64,000 nt of DNA from Tetrapyrgos nigripes (GCA_013368315.1 JAACJM010000040.1:1-64000); one strand, 5' to 3'. Shown: positions 11,053-23,305, counted from the first letter of the stretch. The notes: generated by a model from the letters alone, not told the origin. Numbers and translations are program-made.

Positions 11053-12431
11053 GTGACAAGTTGCAACACTTAATCATCGCACTGCCAGTGATGATCAATG
11101 AAGTAAGTTATGTGTACTAGCAAGCTGCGTATGACTGGGAGACTTGAGTCCCAGTGAAAACTCCCCTGGACCAGAATGGACCAGAGCAAGTGCACCAGCG
11201 CCAACAATCAGGAAAAAAGAGTCAGACAGAGTCTGAGCAAACCATGACATAGACTACTACTAGACATAGACTAGCTAGTGCTAAATTAAGACAACCTTGC
11301 CCTCTTTGGTCTCAGTTAATTTAACTTTGTCTACCAAGAGCTAGTTATATTTGCTAACTCTACTCAACTTGTCCAAATTATCATATATCCACTAGTTTAT
11401 TAGCCTACTATTAGTACTATTTGAAAAAGCTCTTCATCTCAACAACGACTTCAGCAGGTCCCTAGCATCTTAAAAACACTCAATGTCATTCAAAGGACTT
11501 CATGCCTTCCTCTTCCTCCTACCATCACCATCTCCAGTCAACTTCTTCTCTCTCATGTTCGATGCACAATCCACCTGGCCAATGCCATTACCTTCAAAGC
11601 CTTACATGTCTCTGATGTGAACGAGGGATGGAATTGGTTGTGGGTTTTGTTGTCCAGTGAATCCTGTGTTGGTCATGCTACCATCTTTCTCTAACCCACC
11701 TTTTGTATCAGGTGCATGCTAGTGGGCTTTCATATTCTGGGTACGTCTTGGACACATTCCTGTATGTCTGCAGTACTAATGGACTTCTTTTGCAGGTATC
11801 CTGATCCTTTCTTCTTTCTTCCCTTTTTCCTTTCTTCTTTGGGTCAGTACACTCCCTCTTTGATGCTCTGCAGCACATCTCACTGATACAGAACCTTCAT
11901 CTATCCAGATTATTTGGCCACTGCTTGGTGTAAAAGAGCAAAGAAGAAGTAGATGTACATTATTACAGTGTACTATGTATATCACTGTACTATAGCGAAT
12001 CAGAATGAACATTTACGTAAAAATTTATCTGAACAAAAGCAAACAATAGAGAACCAGGATGAGTGCACAGTATTGTGCAACCCATTCAATAGAAGTGAAT
12101 GAGAGCAAATGAGAGCAAATATACTCAAAATCTTCCAAAAAATACTCACTCTGACTCAATTTGACTCAGTGAGTGGTGCACAATTTTGTAACAAGAGCAA
12201 ATAGAGGTGGGTGAGACTGAGCATCTTTTGAACATTCACTGGGGTTCGCTCTGGGCCCATTGACTTTTCACTGGGCTTGAGTGTTGAACCTGGCCTCAGC
12301 CTGAGCACGTGCACAAAAATTAGAGAATAATAAAGTAGATCAGTTGATCAAGACATTGAGGATCACTGGAGCACAAAAGTATTACAACAGAAACAGGTGA
12401 AAAAATAGTAATCTAAGTTAGAATACATAAA

Positions 12432-12523
12432 GGGCCTAACTGGGAATTGAACCCAGGACCTCTCGCAATGCTGAACCCGTGGGAAAGCCCAAAGCGAGAA
12501 TCATACTACTAGACCATTAGGCC
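12432..12523 (-). tRNA. tRNA-Pro(TGG) with 20-base intron
   Basis: Read on the minus strand, the acceptor stem GGCCTAA (12523-12517) pairs with TTAGGCC (12439-12433), and the discriminator is C at 12432. The T arm is CTGGG-TTCAATT-CCCAG. The D arm begins GTCTAGTAG and matches the A box TGGTCTAGTAG; GGTTCAATTCC matches the B box. The anticodon stem CTCGC/GCGAG encloses a loop TT-TGG-G plus T after removing 20 bases at the canonical position 37/38. Anticodon TGG reads proline CCA, and the TTCTCGC..GCGAGAGG core is typical of fungal tRNA-Pro. It stands alone next to the transposon block, and all stems pair, so it looks functional. Confidence 0.9.
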
Positions 12524-13015
12524 ATATTTACAAAAAGGGTAGATATATATCTAGGCCAGTACTCAGTTTTCACGTAGTCATGATCAGCACAAAGTGCAGT
12601 GTACTTAATTTAATGATTATGTACAGCAACCGTGAGTGTCATTACTATGTACATATGGAAGAATATAGATTGAATATAGACTAAGTAGACGGGCTCGCAT
12701 AGGGCTCGCATGGATCGGCTATAATATAGACGGCTATATCCAAATCTGTGCTTTTGCTGAAGCGCTGATCAGTGACTAGTACTTAGATACTCATAGCTTC
12801 GAAAAATCTATGGAAACTCACTGGTTTATTAGTTGGCAATCCTAGTATTTACAGAAGTATAAATACTGTGTAGAACTACTTGAATCTATTATCTTCTTCA
12901 TCTATTAGTATCTTCTACAACGTGCGCGCTAAAGGCCTACTCCCATTGTACGCGATACCCAAATCTGGATACCAACACTCCAAGCCGCAAGGGCCAGAAT
13001 ATTTCTCTCGACAGA
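12524..13015. other. AT-rich spacer, no gene
   Basis: No coding signal is seen. A short duplication, GGGCTCGCAT, occurs at about 12691-12710. This probably includes the promoter and 5' UTR of the gene starting at 13016, with a pyrimidine-rich leader near 12890-12915. Confidence 0.4.
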
Positions 13016-14046
13016 ATGAACACAATAGACTCGGAGGAAACCTGGGTGATCGTCAATGATGAGCTGTTTCGCCGTCAGGCCAGGAATATTCTGCTGAATG
13101 GCCAGCCACAGTCATCACCCGGGCCGCAACAACAACGAACTCAAGGATCGGTTAGTTGCTTTCTGAGTCTGCTTTCACTCGCTAGTTATCAGTTTCTTGA
13201 AGTTCGCTTTTGGCTTTTTTCTAATTTTGGTCTTTCTCGCTGTTCCAGGACGCCGTACTACTACTACTATCTGACAGCGGTAAACTCAGGCTTGGTGAAA
13301 GTTTGTCGAACAGTCTGCAGTTGGGCGACTACTACTAGTATGTCATCTCACCCGGTCCGCATCCCACCGTGATCAACTCAAGGCTACATTCGTCTTCATG
13401 TCGCAGCTTGGGTTTTGGCCATGGACAAGGATTGCCTTTTTCTTCTGCCCACCGAGCCGTCCCTCAGGCTGCTTTGCCTCCTATCTCAACCCCTCCTCCA
13501 TGTTCAAGTTATCGATCTCACTGGTACTTCGCACAGTCCAACTTATTCTCAGCATGCGCAGCGGAACGTTTACTACATCTGCCATGTCCCACCAGTGGAA
13601 AATCTGCGAGTTACAGTCCGAGTCAAATGACGTCGACACTGGGACAACCACTCTTTCGACCCAGTGGCTATAGTAGCCTCTACTCCGTTTCTCAAACGAA
13701 TCGGATAGAGTTCATTAGCTATAGTACTCCTGGACCCAAAACGAAAGAGAAGAACAAAAACGATCCACTCCTTCCCATATCTGTAGCTGATTGCGATCAG
13801 GAGAAGCTTAAGGAGGCAAGGACAGAGTCCAAACCTGCCAATGATTCGGATCCTCATAGGACTCGGAGGGTCATTATTATCTCTTCAATCCTGATTGATT
13901 TCCTTCCTTTCATCGTTTTATTCGTCAAATTCAACGCCTCGAACATCATATGCATTACCTTTGCAGACCAGCTCCTCATGATCAATCATCCGATGGAGAA
14001 AGTCTGCCTTGTTTTGTACTTGATACATATGTACACTAGCTACTAG
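13016..14046 (+). CDS. Hypothetical spliced protein
   Basis: I do not recognise this gene. The ATG at 13016 opens an acidic N-terminus (TIDSEETWVIVNDELFRRQA). A good intron (GTTAGT..TTCCAG, 13150-13248) and a second (GTATGT..TCGCAG, about 13340-13402) join it to a long frame ending at 14046. The predicted protein is about 290 residues, rich in Ser and Pro in the middle, with a charged KTKEKNKND stretch, and a hydrophobic segment (about 13880-13970) that could be a membrane helix or an unspliced intron. No domain, signal peptide or conserved motif is visible. The start and first intron are better supported than the C-terminal third. Confidence 0.4.
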
Positions 14047-15534
14047 CTCATGACATGTTGCAATTGCTGTCGCGTTCTCTGGGCTTTGCAATTGTACAGT
14101 ACTATACTTATGTTGAAATATTCTTCAAGTTCTTGAATCGTTGCGAGTCCCAGCACACGAGAGCGAAATGCAGCAAGAGAATGAGTACTTATATTCCGGT
14201 TTCTCCTGCTTCAAAATGACGGCGGGAAGCAAGGACAAATCGGATGCGGAAACATTCAGAACCTGAACGACGTAAGTACTATATACAGTACTACAGAAAT
14301 AGGGGCTACGTATACGGCAAACATACTCTTGATTAAATAAAATCTACCTTCCAGGCTCGTCATCAAAATAAAAAATATGAAAAACAGCACTACATAGCCT
14401 TACTGGATGTAAAGCCGTTCGTTCGAATTCGTTTTGTATACATATCATATCCTTTTCTGAGCCTATGTCCATACAAACGTACGGGACAGTGTACATAAGT
14501 ACATCAGTGAATGACAAGGAACGTTAATATTGACAGTGAACGTGAACGCTGGAGGATGACATCGATGACAGCCTACAGCTACCGGGACAGGTAGGATGTA
14601 GGTGAGTACATATGTAGATGAGTATGTAGTAGATAGGTAAGGACCGTAAGATATATGTAAGGTGTAGACGTAAGTACGGTGTAACGGTATAACGGAAAGT
14701 AGGACATCGATCGAAGAGGAGAAGCGGACTCGGGGATATTTAATGAGTCAATGACGAGACGAAGGGAGGAAACTTGAAAGCGAGCGAAGAGGCGAATGCG
14801 GCGGCGGCGACGAAGAGGACAAGGACGAGGAGGATGGAACGAAACGAAACACGAAGACGAAGACGAAGACGAACATGACGACCACTACTAAAGTGGAAAG
14901 AGTACGGGAACGAAGACGAGAATAAGAACGAGAATGAGGAGAGAAAAACAAGAAACAACGGTAACAGCGATGGATCAAACGGGAATGAATGGACATGGAG
15001 GCCTCAGGCCAAGATATAAGAACGAAGAGAATATGATAATGAGGATAGTTCGTGGTCGTGTAAATATCGTGATACATAGGCTGTTACGCAAAGCGTATTG
15101 TAAAACTGCGGTACGTGGAGCTGGAAATGTGGGGAGAGAAATGGATTGATGAAATCGTGAGCACTGGGTTGGATATGTCAAAGACAACAAACAACAACCC
15201 GTACAGTCCACAGGGATACACGGAACACGGAACATGGAACCTGGGTTTAATTGGAATATGTACTGGGCCGGTCACCATCAAATCTTGGAGCGCAAAGTTG
15301 GAGCCCCCAGTAGGTCAAGTTTCAACCCAAGTCAACCAGTACTCTGGGTCAATCAACTTGTAGTACTAGGAGTAACGCGAACGATTCATTGAGAGATTGA
15401 CGATGTGACAAGAGGCCTATTCAGATAAGATATTTCCGAGTACTGGAACAACAGTACATACAATATACGGTGTCCGGTATCCGGTGTAAGGCGTGGGCGC
15501 GTAGCCGCATTCAAACTTCTCCAAATCTCCGCCT
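14047..15534. other. Intergenic, purine-rich, no gene
   Basis: No convincing gene. Between about 14750 and 14960 the + strand is a purine-rich tract with AGACGA repeats, which creates spurious low-complexity frames on both strands. Many GTAC and TACAT/TATGTA words occur at 14260-14700. The last 200 bases are probably the 3' UTR of the minus-strand gene ending at 15535. Confidence 0.4.
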
Positions 15535-16363
15535 CTAAAGCACCATCCAAGCCATAATCGCCGCAACCACTACTCCAACATTCATCGGAACACCTCTACC
15601 CAAAAGCCCACTCGCACCGTTATTGTTAAGATCATTCGGCCCAATCGTCTGTCCAGCACTGCTTGCTCCTCCTGCAGTCGAAGTCAAGGTGACGATATTA
15701 GGATTGCCCGTCGATGTAGACGATTGACCATCGGCGTTGCTGAAAGAGGTGACAAAGGATGTGAGGGTGTTGGTTGATTGAGTGGAGTCGGAGTCGGAGG
15801 GAATGGTGAGGGTTGTTGAGGCAGAGATGAGAGTGTCGGTGTTGGTGTCGGTGGGAGCGGAAGCAGAGGAGGAGGAGGAGGAAGCACCTGTAATTGATTT
15901 ATGAGCCATAGTGCAAGAGGAAGTACAGGAAAAATAAAACACAAACCTTCAGATACAGATTCCGTCGAAGACGATACTGACTCCGACTCTGAAGGTGTTA
16001 TGGTACTCGTAACCGTCGATTCGGGTGTGATAGTGGAAATGACCGTGTTTGGGAAAGTCGATGTCGAAGTTTCGGTTGCGGTGACTACGGCGACCGAGAA
16101 GACTGTCGATACGTCCGTTGGGTTACCAGTTGCGCCACTGGCGTCGCCTGTGGATTCTGCTGCAGTTGTACTGGGTTGTTCCACTCTGTTAGACAGTGAC
16201 AGTGGTATAGGCGTTGTTAGGTTGAGAAACAGGCCGAATATGAAGGAAAGAAAAAGACGTACGATTCACTACCACCCTCCTGAGCATCAACATTAGCAAC
16301 GCCCAAAGCCAAGATGGCAAAGAAAATCGCAAGACGCGTTTTCGTCGTCGAGTCGCTGAACAT
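15535..16363 (-). CDS. GPI-anchored Ser/Thr-rich cell-surface protein
   Basis: The start ATG at 16363 is followed by a classical signal peptide (hydrophobic AIFFAILALGVANVDA, cleavage after about residue 27). Two introns (donor GTACGT near 16274 with acceptor AACAG near 16188; donor GTTTGT near 15947 with acceptor TTACAG near 15892) give a protein of roughly 230 residues. It is dominated by Ser and Thr, including STITPESTVTSTITPSESES. The C-terminus is a Gly/Asn-rich spacer followed by a hydrophobic tail (VGVVVAAIMAWMVL), a standard GPI-attachment signal. It is likely a heavily O-glycosylated wall or membrane mannoprotein; no catalytic domain is present. Confidence 0.75.
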
Positions 16364-17310
16364 GGTCCTTGAAAGAGAGGAAAAGACTTGGGGAAAAACT
16401 TGGAGTGGTTTGAACGAAAGCGAGATATCACCGAGAGAGAACGGTAGAGGTCAAGGAAGCGAAAAGAAGCCCAAGCCTTTGTTAGGCTTTAGTCACGGTT
16501 TAGAAGAAAGGAAGAGAGAAACGGGCGCGAACGGTGTGTTTGACGCGTGGAGTTTATAGAGGGACAACAAAGCGACAACAAGGTGGAGCGATTAGCCATG
16601 GTTCGTTGGAGCCTAAATTGATAGGATAGATTCTTTACCATCAGCACCGGCTATTGACGCCGAAAAGCCACTTGGAGCGTTGCTAGGAGAAACAGATATG
16701 TACATAGAGGTTGGTTGACAGTGGACATGGAGGACCAGGTGAGAGACGTGCAGCCTCTTTCGTACTGGTTACTCTACATATCTCTCTTCGTGGGCTGTCA
16801 AGAATGACTGCAAGATTCACTGGATGTCTCGGTTAGGAGAAACCCTTAATTTGGAAGGCTATACGAACGATACCCAAGGGATAATGTCGATAATAGCCAC
16901 ACTTACAGGTTCTTTCTGTTTCAAATGTAAGTACGCAGGCTGTGTAGCGGGCGGTCTGCATCTGTCCCAGAACGTACCTCTGCAGAAAACTGGATCGTTC
17001 CCGGCTTTGTCTGTCTGGGTGTCTCTGATACCAGTGGCAGTTGGCAGTTGACAATTAGTTGCAATTGTCAAGGGTTGCAGATTTGTGGCCATAATAATTC
17101 CTTGCGCAGTCTCTGTAGCAATTTGATAGACTTCTATAGTTAGAATCTATAAGTAAACCTGTACATATATGTGGTCCAAAGAAATATAGAGGACCGTTCA
17201 AATCTAGAGATACGCATGTTGGTGTAATTACTTCTCAGTGGGAACGCGCGCGACCATGATATTGACGCCGACCATCACGTCGCTGACCATCGACGTAAAG
17301 CTCTTCTATC
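16364..17310. other. Divergent intergenic region, no gene
   Basis: This lies between divergently transcribed genes. A TATA-like TTTATAG sits about 190 bases upstream of the 16363 start. Short frames around 16830-17090 have no protein-like features. It probably holds both promoters. Confidence 0.4.
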
Positions 17311-18778
17311 ATGGCTGATATCCTACCGACGGCAACACCACCATCTACAAGATATTCTCGCTTTGTGGTAAAAAGGTAGGCTTAAAGACCACCCTCAAGT
17401 CGTCATCTTTGACCAAAGAAACGCGACAGCAACGATGTCCTGCAGGGAGAATCCAGGATCAATGTGATGAAAGAGAACTCGGAAGAGGTTATTTGGTTCA
17501 AAGTACGTCTTCCTCAACTCTCTAGAGGAGAGTCTTGGCCGACATTTGAAACATAGGAACGATATCTTGGCGAAAAAGAAATCGTAGAACACATCGTGCA
17601 CAACGCGACCAGGACGATCTGCTGGACAGTTCATCGTCCGTTACGAGGATGGTACATCAGGTTACGAGCACCAACCTTTCCTCCAGGTGTTTTCATCACT
17701 TTCAACCCTGTACCATCCCGTTCGTCTCATTACACCGAGGCAGCCTTGTCTTTCCATTCAAGGACGAGTTTACCTTGTGCACCCGACGAATCACCGGTAA
17801 CGACGTACTTTGCATCTCCTTCTCCAAGACCTCCGCCTAATCGCTCGTCGTCATCCATCCACTCGTACCCACCGACACCTCCCGCTGCACCAGACCTTGT
17901 TCTCCAGCCTCCTTCTCCGACATCGGCGTCTGAGGACCTTCCCAATACCCTTCCTTCATCAGGCCCTAAGAAGAAACTCAAAACCAACCCCTCGAATCCC
18001 TCTGTCAGCGAATTCGTCCTTGCCCCCTACGCGGACCCAGTTCCTAGCAATTCCCTGTTTGCTCGCGTCTTGAATAGTTTCAGGGACTATGACAAGATGA
18101 ACTATTACTCCTTTACGCTTTCGCGAATTGCCATTCAAGCGCCTCCGCCGTATTCGAGTGCTCCGGGCTCTGCGGGATTGGGATTGGGATTGGGACTGGC
18201 TTCTGCGAGTCAGGTGCCTTTGACAATGACGACTAGTACGGAGGCTTCGATATCCGCGTCTTCTGCCTCTCCTTCTAACTCCTCAAAAACTTCCAGCGGT
18301 GACACCGCACCAGCATCCTTACCCTCTGCCGCTACACCGACCTCCGGCTTGACCTCAATAAAATGTCTTCCATTACTAACCTACCACGATCACACCTCTT
18401 CCCTGACTTTTCGATCCATGACTGGACTGCTAGAGATCGATCAGGCAGAAGAACAGCTGCTGGGTATTGATACGAGTTTTTGGATCGCTGCTGCGCTCGC
18501 GTACCTTGATTTTTTGAGCGATAGAGGGGTGAGTGAAGTCTTGCTTTTGTTAGTGTGATTTATTGTCACTTTTGGCTTTGTGGCGGACTGTCTTTTTTTA
18601 CCCTGTTGACGGTGCAACGATGCACAGTCAGTCAATGCGGTACTGTGTTGCATTCTGTCTATCGCGTTTACCGGGCGTTTTTTTTTTTCCATCTGACTAC
18701 TTACTTCTGCTCTTGTATGTTACGTAAACAGTCTACTGACTTACTTCACAGAGTTATTTAGCAGTTCTTGGAGATTAA
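17311..18778 (+). CDS. Conserved-looking protein of unknown function
   Basis: Four exons join in frame: 17311-17375, 17457-17502, 17557-18528 and 18752-18778, encoding 369 residues. The splice sites are AG|GTAGGC, AAA|GTACGT and GGG|GTGAGT. The N-terminal part (EEVIWFKERYLGEKEIVEHI, then ICWTVHRPLRGWYIRLRAP) has the texture of a conserved basidiomycete domain. The middle is Ser/Pro-rich and disordered with a basic KKKLKT patch. The C-terminal part ends with an acidic helix before a 9-codon last exon. No signal peptide or membrane segment is seen. I cannot name the family; the exon chain keeps one frame throughout, so the model itself is fairly secure. Confidence 0.6.
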
Positions 18779-19160
18779 TTGAATGTTTGAGTGACTACCG
18801 GAATGGACTATGGATAATTTGTACGATATCATTCACGTTAATAACATGTCTTGCATCCCGATATACGCTTTGCTATCCTGTCTAATCTTTGTCTTAAGAC
18901 AAACAGGGACCGCTCCGTTCTAAAACCCTCCTAATCGATCTTCGATGATCGCCCTCAAATTGTTAGACGCCCCTATCGTCAACGTGTTTATTCTCCTACC
19001 ACGACGGACGCTGACTCTTAGGCAAGCAAGTCATTTTAGTCGTCCTCTGGCTCTCAACGAGGTGAGCATTTATCTTCCTGCTCCCCATCATCTTACATCT
19101 GCTCACCTTTTTTATCGTCGTCTTTCCTTTCTTCTCCTCTTGTGGACGACTTGCAGAAGC

Positions 19161-21033
19161 ATGAGCATTCAACAAAACCCTTCTATTGCGAGCTCCCATG
19201 AATACCCACGTCAATCCAGTTCTAACGGGGAGTACTCTCCCAGGCATATCCACAGTCCACCGTACTTTCCTCCTCTCAGCGAGCAAGACGAGTTCGATAT
19301 CTTTGAGATGGAGCTGCAGATTGATTTAGGGGCCAAGGTGTGTGCAAGATAGTCAACTCATAGTCCCAGTTTCAAGAACTGATTTTTGCCTCGTTTTTCT
19401 TCACCAATCTGTCTATCTACGCCTCTTCGTTTATTAAAATTCATCTATCGACCTAATTCGCCTCGACCCTATTCATCTTGTACACGCCTCATTCATATTC
19501 ATTTAGTCCGCCGAAATCTCCGTCCGCAGCCGTCATAAACCCTTGAACAGCGGCAGGGCCATTTTCAAGGCTGAAAAGAAAAATCGCACCGCTCTCTTAG
19601 GAAAGAAAAACCTTTCCCTCCTCATCTTCCGTTCCGATGGCTGGGACTCTGTCAACTCTGAACCCATTGCTCAAAAGGGAAAGGGGTATTATACTATCTT
19701 CCAAGCCGTCGATGAAAACCCCCGTCGGCTCACTCTTACCGCTTCTCAGAGGAACAGCGTCTTGGCAGGAACCTCTAAAGCCAACAGCATCACCCTCAGC
19801 CCTTACTGCGGCAGCTATGATCCCCAAAAATCTAAAACGGGTGCTCGGGACAACGCCTCATTTTATTTCTTTCCTTTGGGAATTACCGAATTCGAAAGAT
19901 CCGCTTCTTCTGGAGCAGCAGCACCCATTCCTTCCGCATTGACGAAACCTTATTCGGGAGGAGGCTATTTCGTGTTTGATGCGATTAATAACGGGAGGAA
20001 GGATTTGCTTTGCACGCTTTATTGCACTGGGTACGAGAAGAGACATTCTATCCAGAAAGGAGATATCGTCGTTGCCGAGTTGAGGCTGACTAGGCCTGCT
20101 TTGGATTTGGGAGGAGGTTCGCAGGATTCGAGCGCAGGGCAGCCTTCGTTGTGGAAGAGGCTTTTCAGGGAACGTCATGTCTCCTTGCATGTCTCCAAAA
20201 GAGGCTTGCATGCAGCTCTCGTCGGCCAACACGTCAACATGGCGGTACCCAACCAAGACCCGAACAGCAGATACACTTTGACGGTCGGACAAGCGCACGA
20301 AATCGTCATTTCCATGTTTTTGGCGGCGATTTTGAGCATCGAGCATGATGGATTGGAAAGCAAGAAGTGGTCTTGGTTACAGGTGCCATTTGAACGAGGC
20401 CTTACTATGTCGGCGGATAAGGTCAGTATGGTCAGTAGTATGGACTCGCAGCCCGATTCCAGTTCCGTCATTTCGGAGAGTTACGACCAGATATCCCAAC
20501 TCGAGAACATGTCTCTCGCGGATGGAAACCATGACGCTCCTGTCGCTCCTGGAATCAACCCCAACGCTGCCTGGAAAGTCAACACCTTCGCCTCAGGTAA
20601 CGGCGTCCAACCCGTGGCGATTTCGACAGAGGGTCTTCATCCCCAAAACGTGCATCATCACGTCCCGCAGTATACTCAGGCCCATGCAGTTTATCATGGT
20701 CAAGGTCAAGAAACGGGATCGGGTGATTTAACCTCACCCACTTCGATTCGTTCCATTCACCACATGCAGTCTTCGGATGGGTTTGCAAACGGCGCAGCTA
20801 CTAATGGTCTGCCTGTTCAGATGAGCAGAACAGTAGCTCCTGTGCCCAATTTCGTCTATCCTGTACCCCCCCCTCCTCCTCATCACCTCAAAGGCGCCGA
20901 GCTCACGGATGGTACGAGTGATTGGGCAGATGTTAAAAGGCTAGGCGCGGCTGATGTGTCGATTATTAGGAAGGAAGGTCCAAAGGTTACTGGGAAGCCG
21001 AAGCCGGGTGTTGATGGAGGTATCTTTTGGTAA
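19161..21033 (+). CDS. Conserved fungal protein, unknown function
   Basis: Exon 19161-19337 (59 codons) joins exon 19507-21033 (508 codons plus stop) across a GTGTGT..TTTAG intron, giving 567 residues. Residues about 60-300 form a compact beta-rich region (LLIFRSDGWDSVN, GGYFVFDAINNGRKD, RYTLTVGQAHEIVISMFLAA). It reminds me weakly of tubby/phospholipid-scramblase-like folds, but I cannot confirm that. The C-terminal 200 residues are Ser/Gln/His/Pro-rich and disordered, with a PPPPPP run near 20866. An upstream ATG at 18945 followed by GTGAGC..TTGCAG splicing would give a short frame ending just after 19161, so it is more likely a 5' UTR uORF than an N-terminus. Confidence 0.65.
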
Positions 21034-21686
21034 ACGGACCGAGAGTGTCACGGTGGTGAGGGATCTTTTGGTTTTTTATTCTTTGCATGATATACATATA
21101 TCCACTGGCTTCATCAGCGTCTGTGTTGCACACTACTACTACCTTTCATTTTCGCATCATCATCCATGTTTATGTTATTGCTTCATGTCGCAACGACTTA
21201 TGATTACTGCCCAGCGATTTACGTATGCCTGAATGCATTCTTCCTCCTTTTTATGGTTGATGTCTGATGTCTACTCTCTCCAGCCTGTCTTGACTCTTGT
21301 CATTGTCATTGTCATATGCAAACAGGTCTATTCTCCGTTCACAATACCTTTCATCTCAATTACCTGCACATTTACTTACATGATTGGACTAAGTTGGCAT
21401 CATAATAGACCAGATTAATTTTCCCTCATACCAGAACGCTGAATGTTAACAGAATCCATCAAATTAGAAAACGTCAAGGTGACGAAGAACGGCATACAAG
21501 TCTGAATAAATTACAAAGACAGAAAACTCCGGGACAGACAATACAAGACAGGGAAAGCAAAGTTAGACTGAAATCAAAACAGGAACATAAGAGACAAAAT
21601 TTGTCCTCCTCCGAGTACATTCCGAAAAATCCTTTTCTCTCTTCTCCTCTTCCTTTCGAGTGTCACTATTACCCCCAGTCTAAGTT

Positions 21687-23305
21687 CTACGCCCTCCTAG
21701 ACCTCGTACGTCTTGGGTTATAGTTATCGTCGTCGTCGTCGTCGTCATCACCGCCTTTAGCTCTAGCCTTTCTCTTCTTTCCAGAAATACCCTTCTTATT
21801 CTTATTCTTCTTTTTAGACCCATAGTCATCGTCGCCATCGCCACCAGAAAACTCTGAAGCCGTTTCTTCATCGGCATCCATTGCCTCGTACGCATCACTA
21901 ACCTCGTACTCGTCCACCTCCTCATCGGCAATAGCTTTCTTGGGCGACCGATTCTTTGCAGCTCTAGCCTTGGGCTTTGGTTCTACAGTATTCGCCGCCG
22001 TAGACGAAGACGAAGACGCCGTGATCTGCTTGCTCTTGCTTTGGTCATTGGACTCTGTTTTCGCCTTTCCCTTCGCCTTCGCCTTTGCTTGAGCTTTTAT
22101 GAACTTTGCTTCGTCCCAACCACCGTTTTCTGCTAGGAGATTGATAGCGTTCCAAGCATCTTCGGAAACGCGTTGGATGCTGAGACGGCCGCGGGTGATG
22201 AGGTCCATGGCTGGGTTTTGGATTTTTCACAAAAGGAAGGGGAAGAAGCGACTGGTAGTTGAGATATGGTTATTATACAATAGATTAGTAGTACTCACTT
22301 TGAATAGCCTTGAGGCCCTCCTCCCCGATATAGGCTACTTCCTCAGGGACCTTGTTACCACTTTCGGCAATGTATTTCAAGAATGTAAGGGGAATAAAGT
22401 TTTTGGCACGGGATGAAAAGGTGAGGTCGACCATGAACCATTTTGGCGAGTTTTCGTCTGATTTCTGTAGGGACCCGGATAGATGAAATGGGATGTCAGC
22501 ATCATCGGGGAAGGAAGGGGACGAGGGCGAGGATAAGAAAGAGGATGGAATCACAGAGAAGGAAAAAGATGAGCTCCTGGTACACAGCAAGGAAAGGTTC
22601 CAGACGTACGGGGTCATAATAAGGATGAGACCTGCAGGCAGCGGAATGAGACGGTCTAAGTCTTCTTGCGCAAGTAGAATCAAGGCCGAAATACATACTC
22701 GTCCCAAGCAGTGTCTGACGTCAAACAGAACATTAGCACGATACGAAAACGTATGAATATCTGAAAATCCTTACAATCCGGATACGCTTCTTTGGATACC
22801 TATAATTGCAGAATTTTGACCAACACCATCCTTTCGTTCAATGTGCTGGGGTCATTTCTTGAGTAGAACAACACTGACCACAGCGAACCCTGCAATGCCT
22901 ACTCGACACCAGGCTTTATAAGTAAGGAGATTACGCAGGAATATACATGGATACGCACCCGGATTCTTGCAGTTTGAGTGATAAAACAACGTCTGGTCAT
23001 CAATTACTTCCCGTCATCTCAAGAGACGTGTGTAGAGATGAAATTCGACCCAACCTTTTCCCCAGTTTTCATCTCCTTCATCAGATTCCTAGCTTCATAA
23101 TTCCTTACACCTTCCCAGGGTGAAGTTTGGACTTGCTCGAAATCGTCCACACTGAACTACTTCCAACCAAGAGCAAGAGTCGTGAGCTGAGCGTCAAAAG
23201 GCAAAAGTTTTTGGGTCTGACGAAACAAGGACTCACCTTGACATCTTTTCCCTTGACAATGCGTGAGTCAGGTTCAGCTTTCAAGAGCCAGAATTTGTTG
23301 GCCAT
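21687..23305 (-). CDS. EVE-domain protein, thymocyte nuclear protein 1-like
   Basis: Eight exons from ATG 23305 assemble a THYN1/EVE (PUA-like) domain: MANKFWLLKAEPDSRIVKG, then FSVDDFEQVQTSPWEGVRNY, a LFYHSNCKNP strand, GIAGFA, VSKEAYPD, YTAWDESHPYYDP, KWFMVDLTF and the closing GRLSIQRVSEDAWNAI. EVE domains bind modified bases in nucleic acid, and the aromatic positions of the pocket region look retained. Unlike the usual protein of about 160-230 residues, this one carries a tail of about 130 residues: Lys/Ala/Gly-rich, then acidic, then a run of aspartates and a basic NPRRTRSRR end. The tail looks disordered and nuclear. It is convergent with the unknown gene ending at 21033. Confidence 0.85.

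Larger units (their letters stand above)
8611..12431. other. Gene-free CpG-poor transposon graveyard
   Basis: No intact gene is visible across 3.8 kb. CpG dinucleotides are conspicuously rare by eye (for example 9540-9720 and 10060-10370 are nearly devoid). The strand contains palindromic GTAC-rich sequence (8890-9090) and protein-like fragments on the minus strand between about 9820 and 11050, broken by stops. The final 400 bases are AT-rich with short repeats such as GAGAGCAAAT repeated at about 12101-12120. I read it as old, mutated mobile DNA. Confidence 0.6.

Noticed and set aside
14740..15080. Minus-strand ORFs rich in Ser/Phe/Arg
   Set aside because: They arise from a purine-rich GAAGACGA tract, with no start context or conserved features.
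16824..17092. Overlapping ORFs on both strands in the 16.4-17.3 kb spacer
   Set aside because: Short, no domain, and placed in a divergent promoter region.
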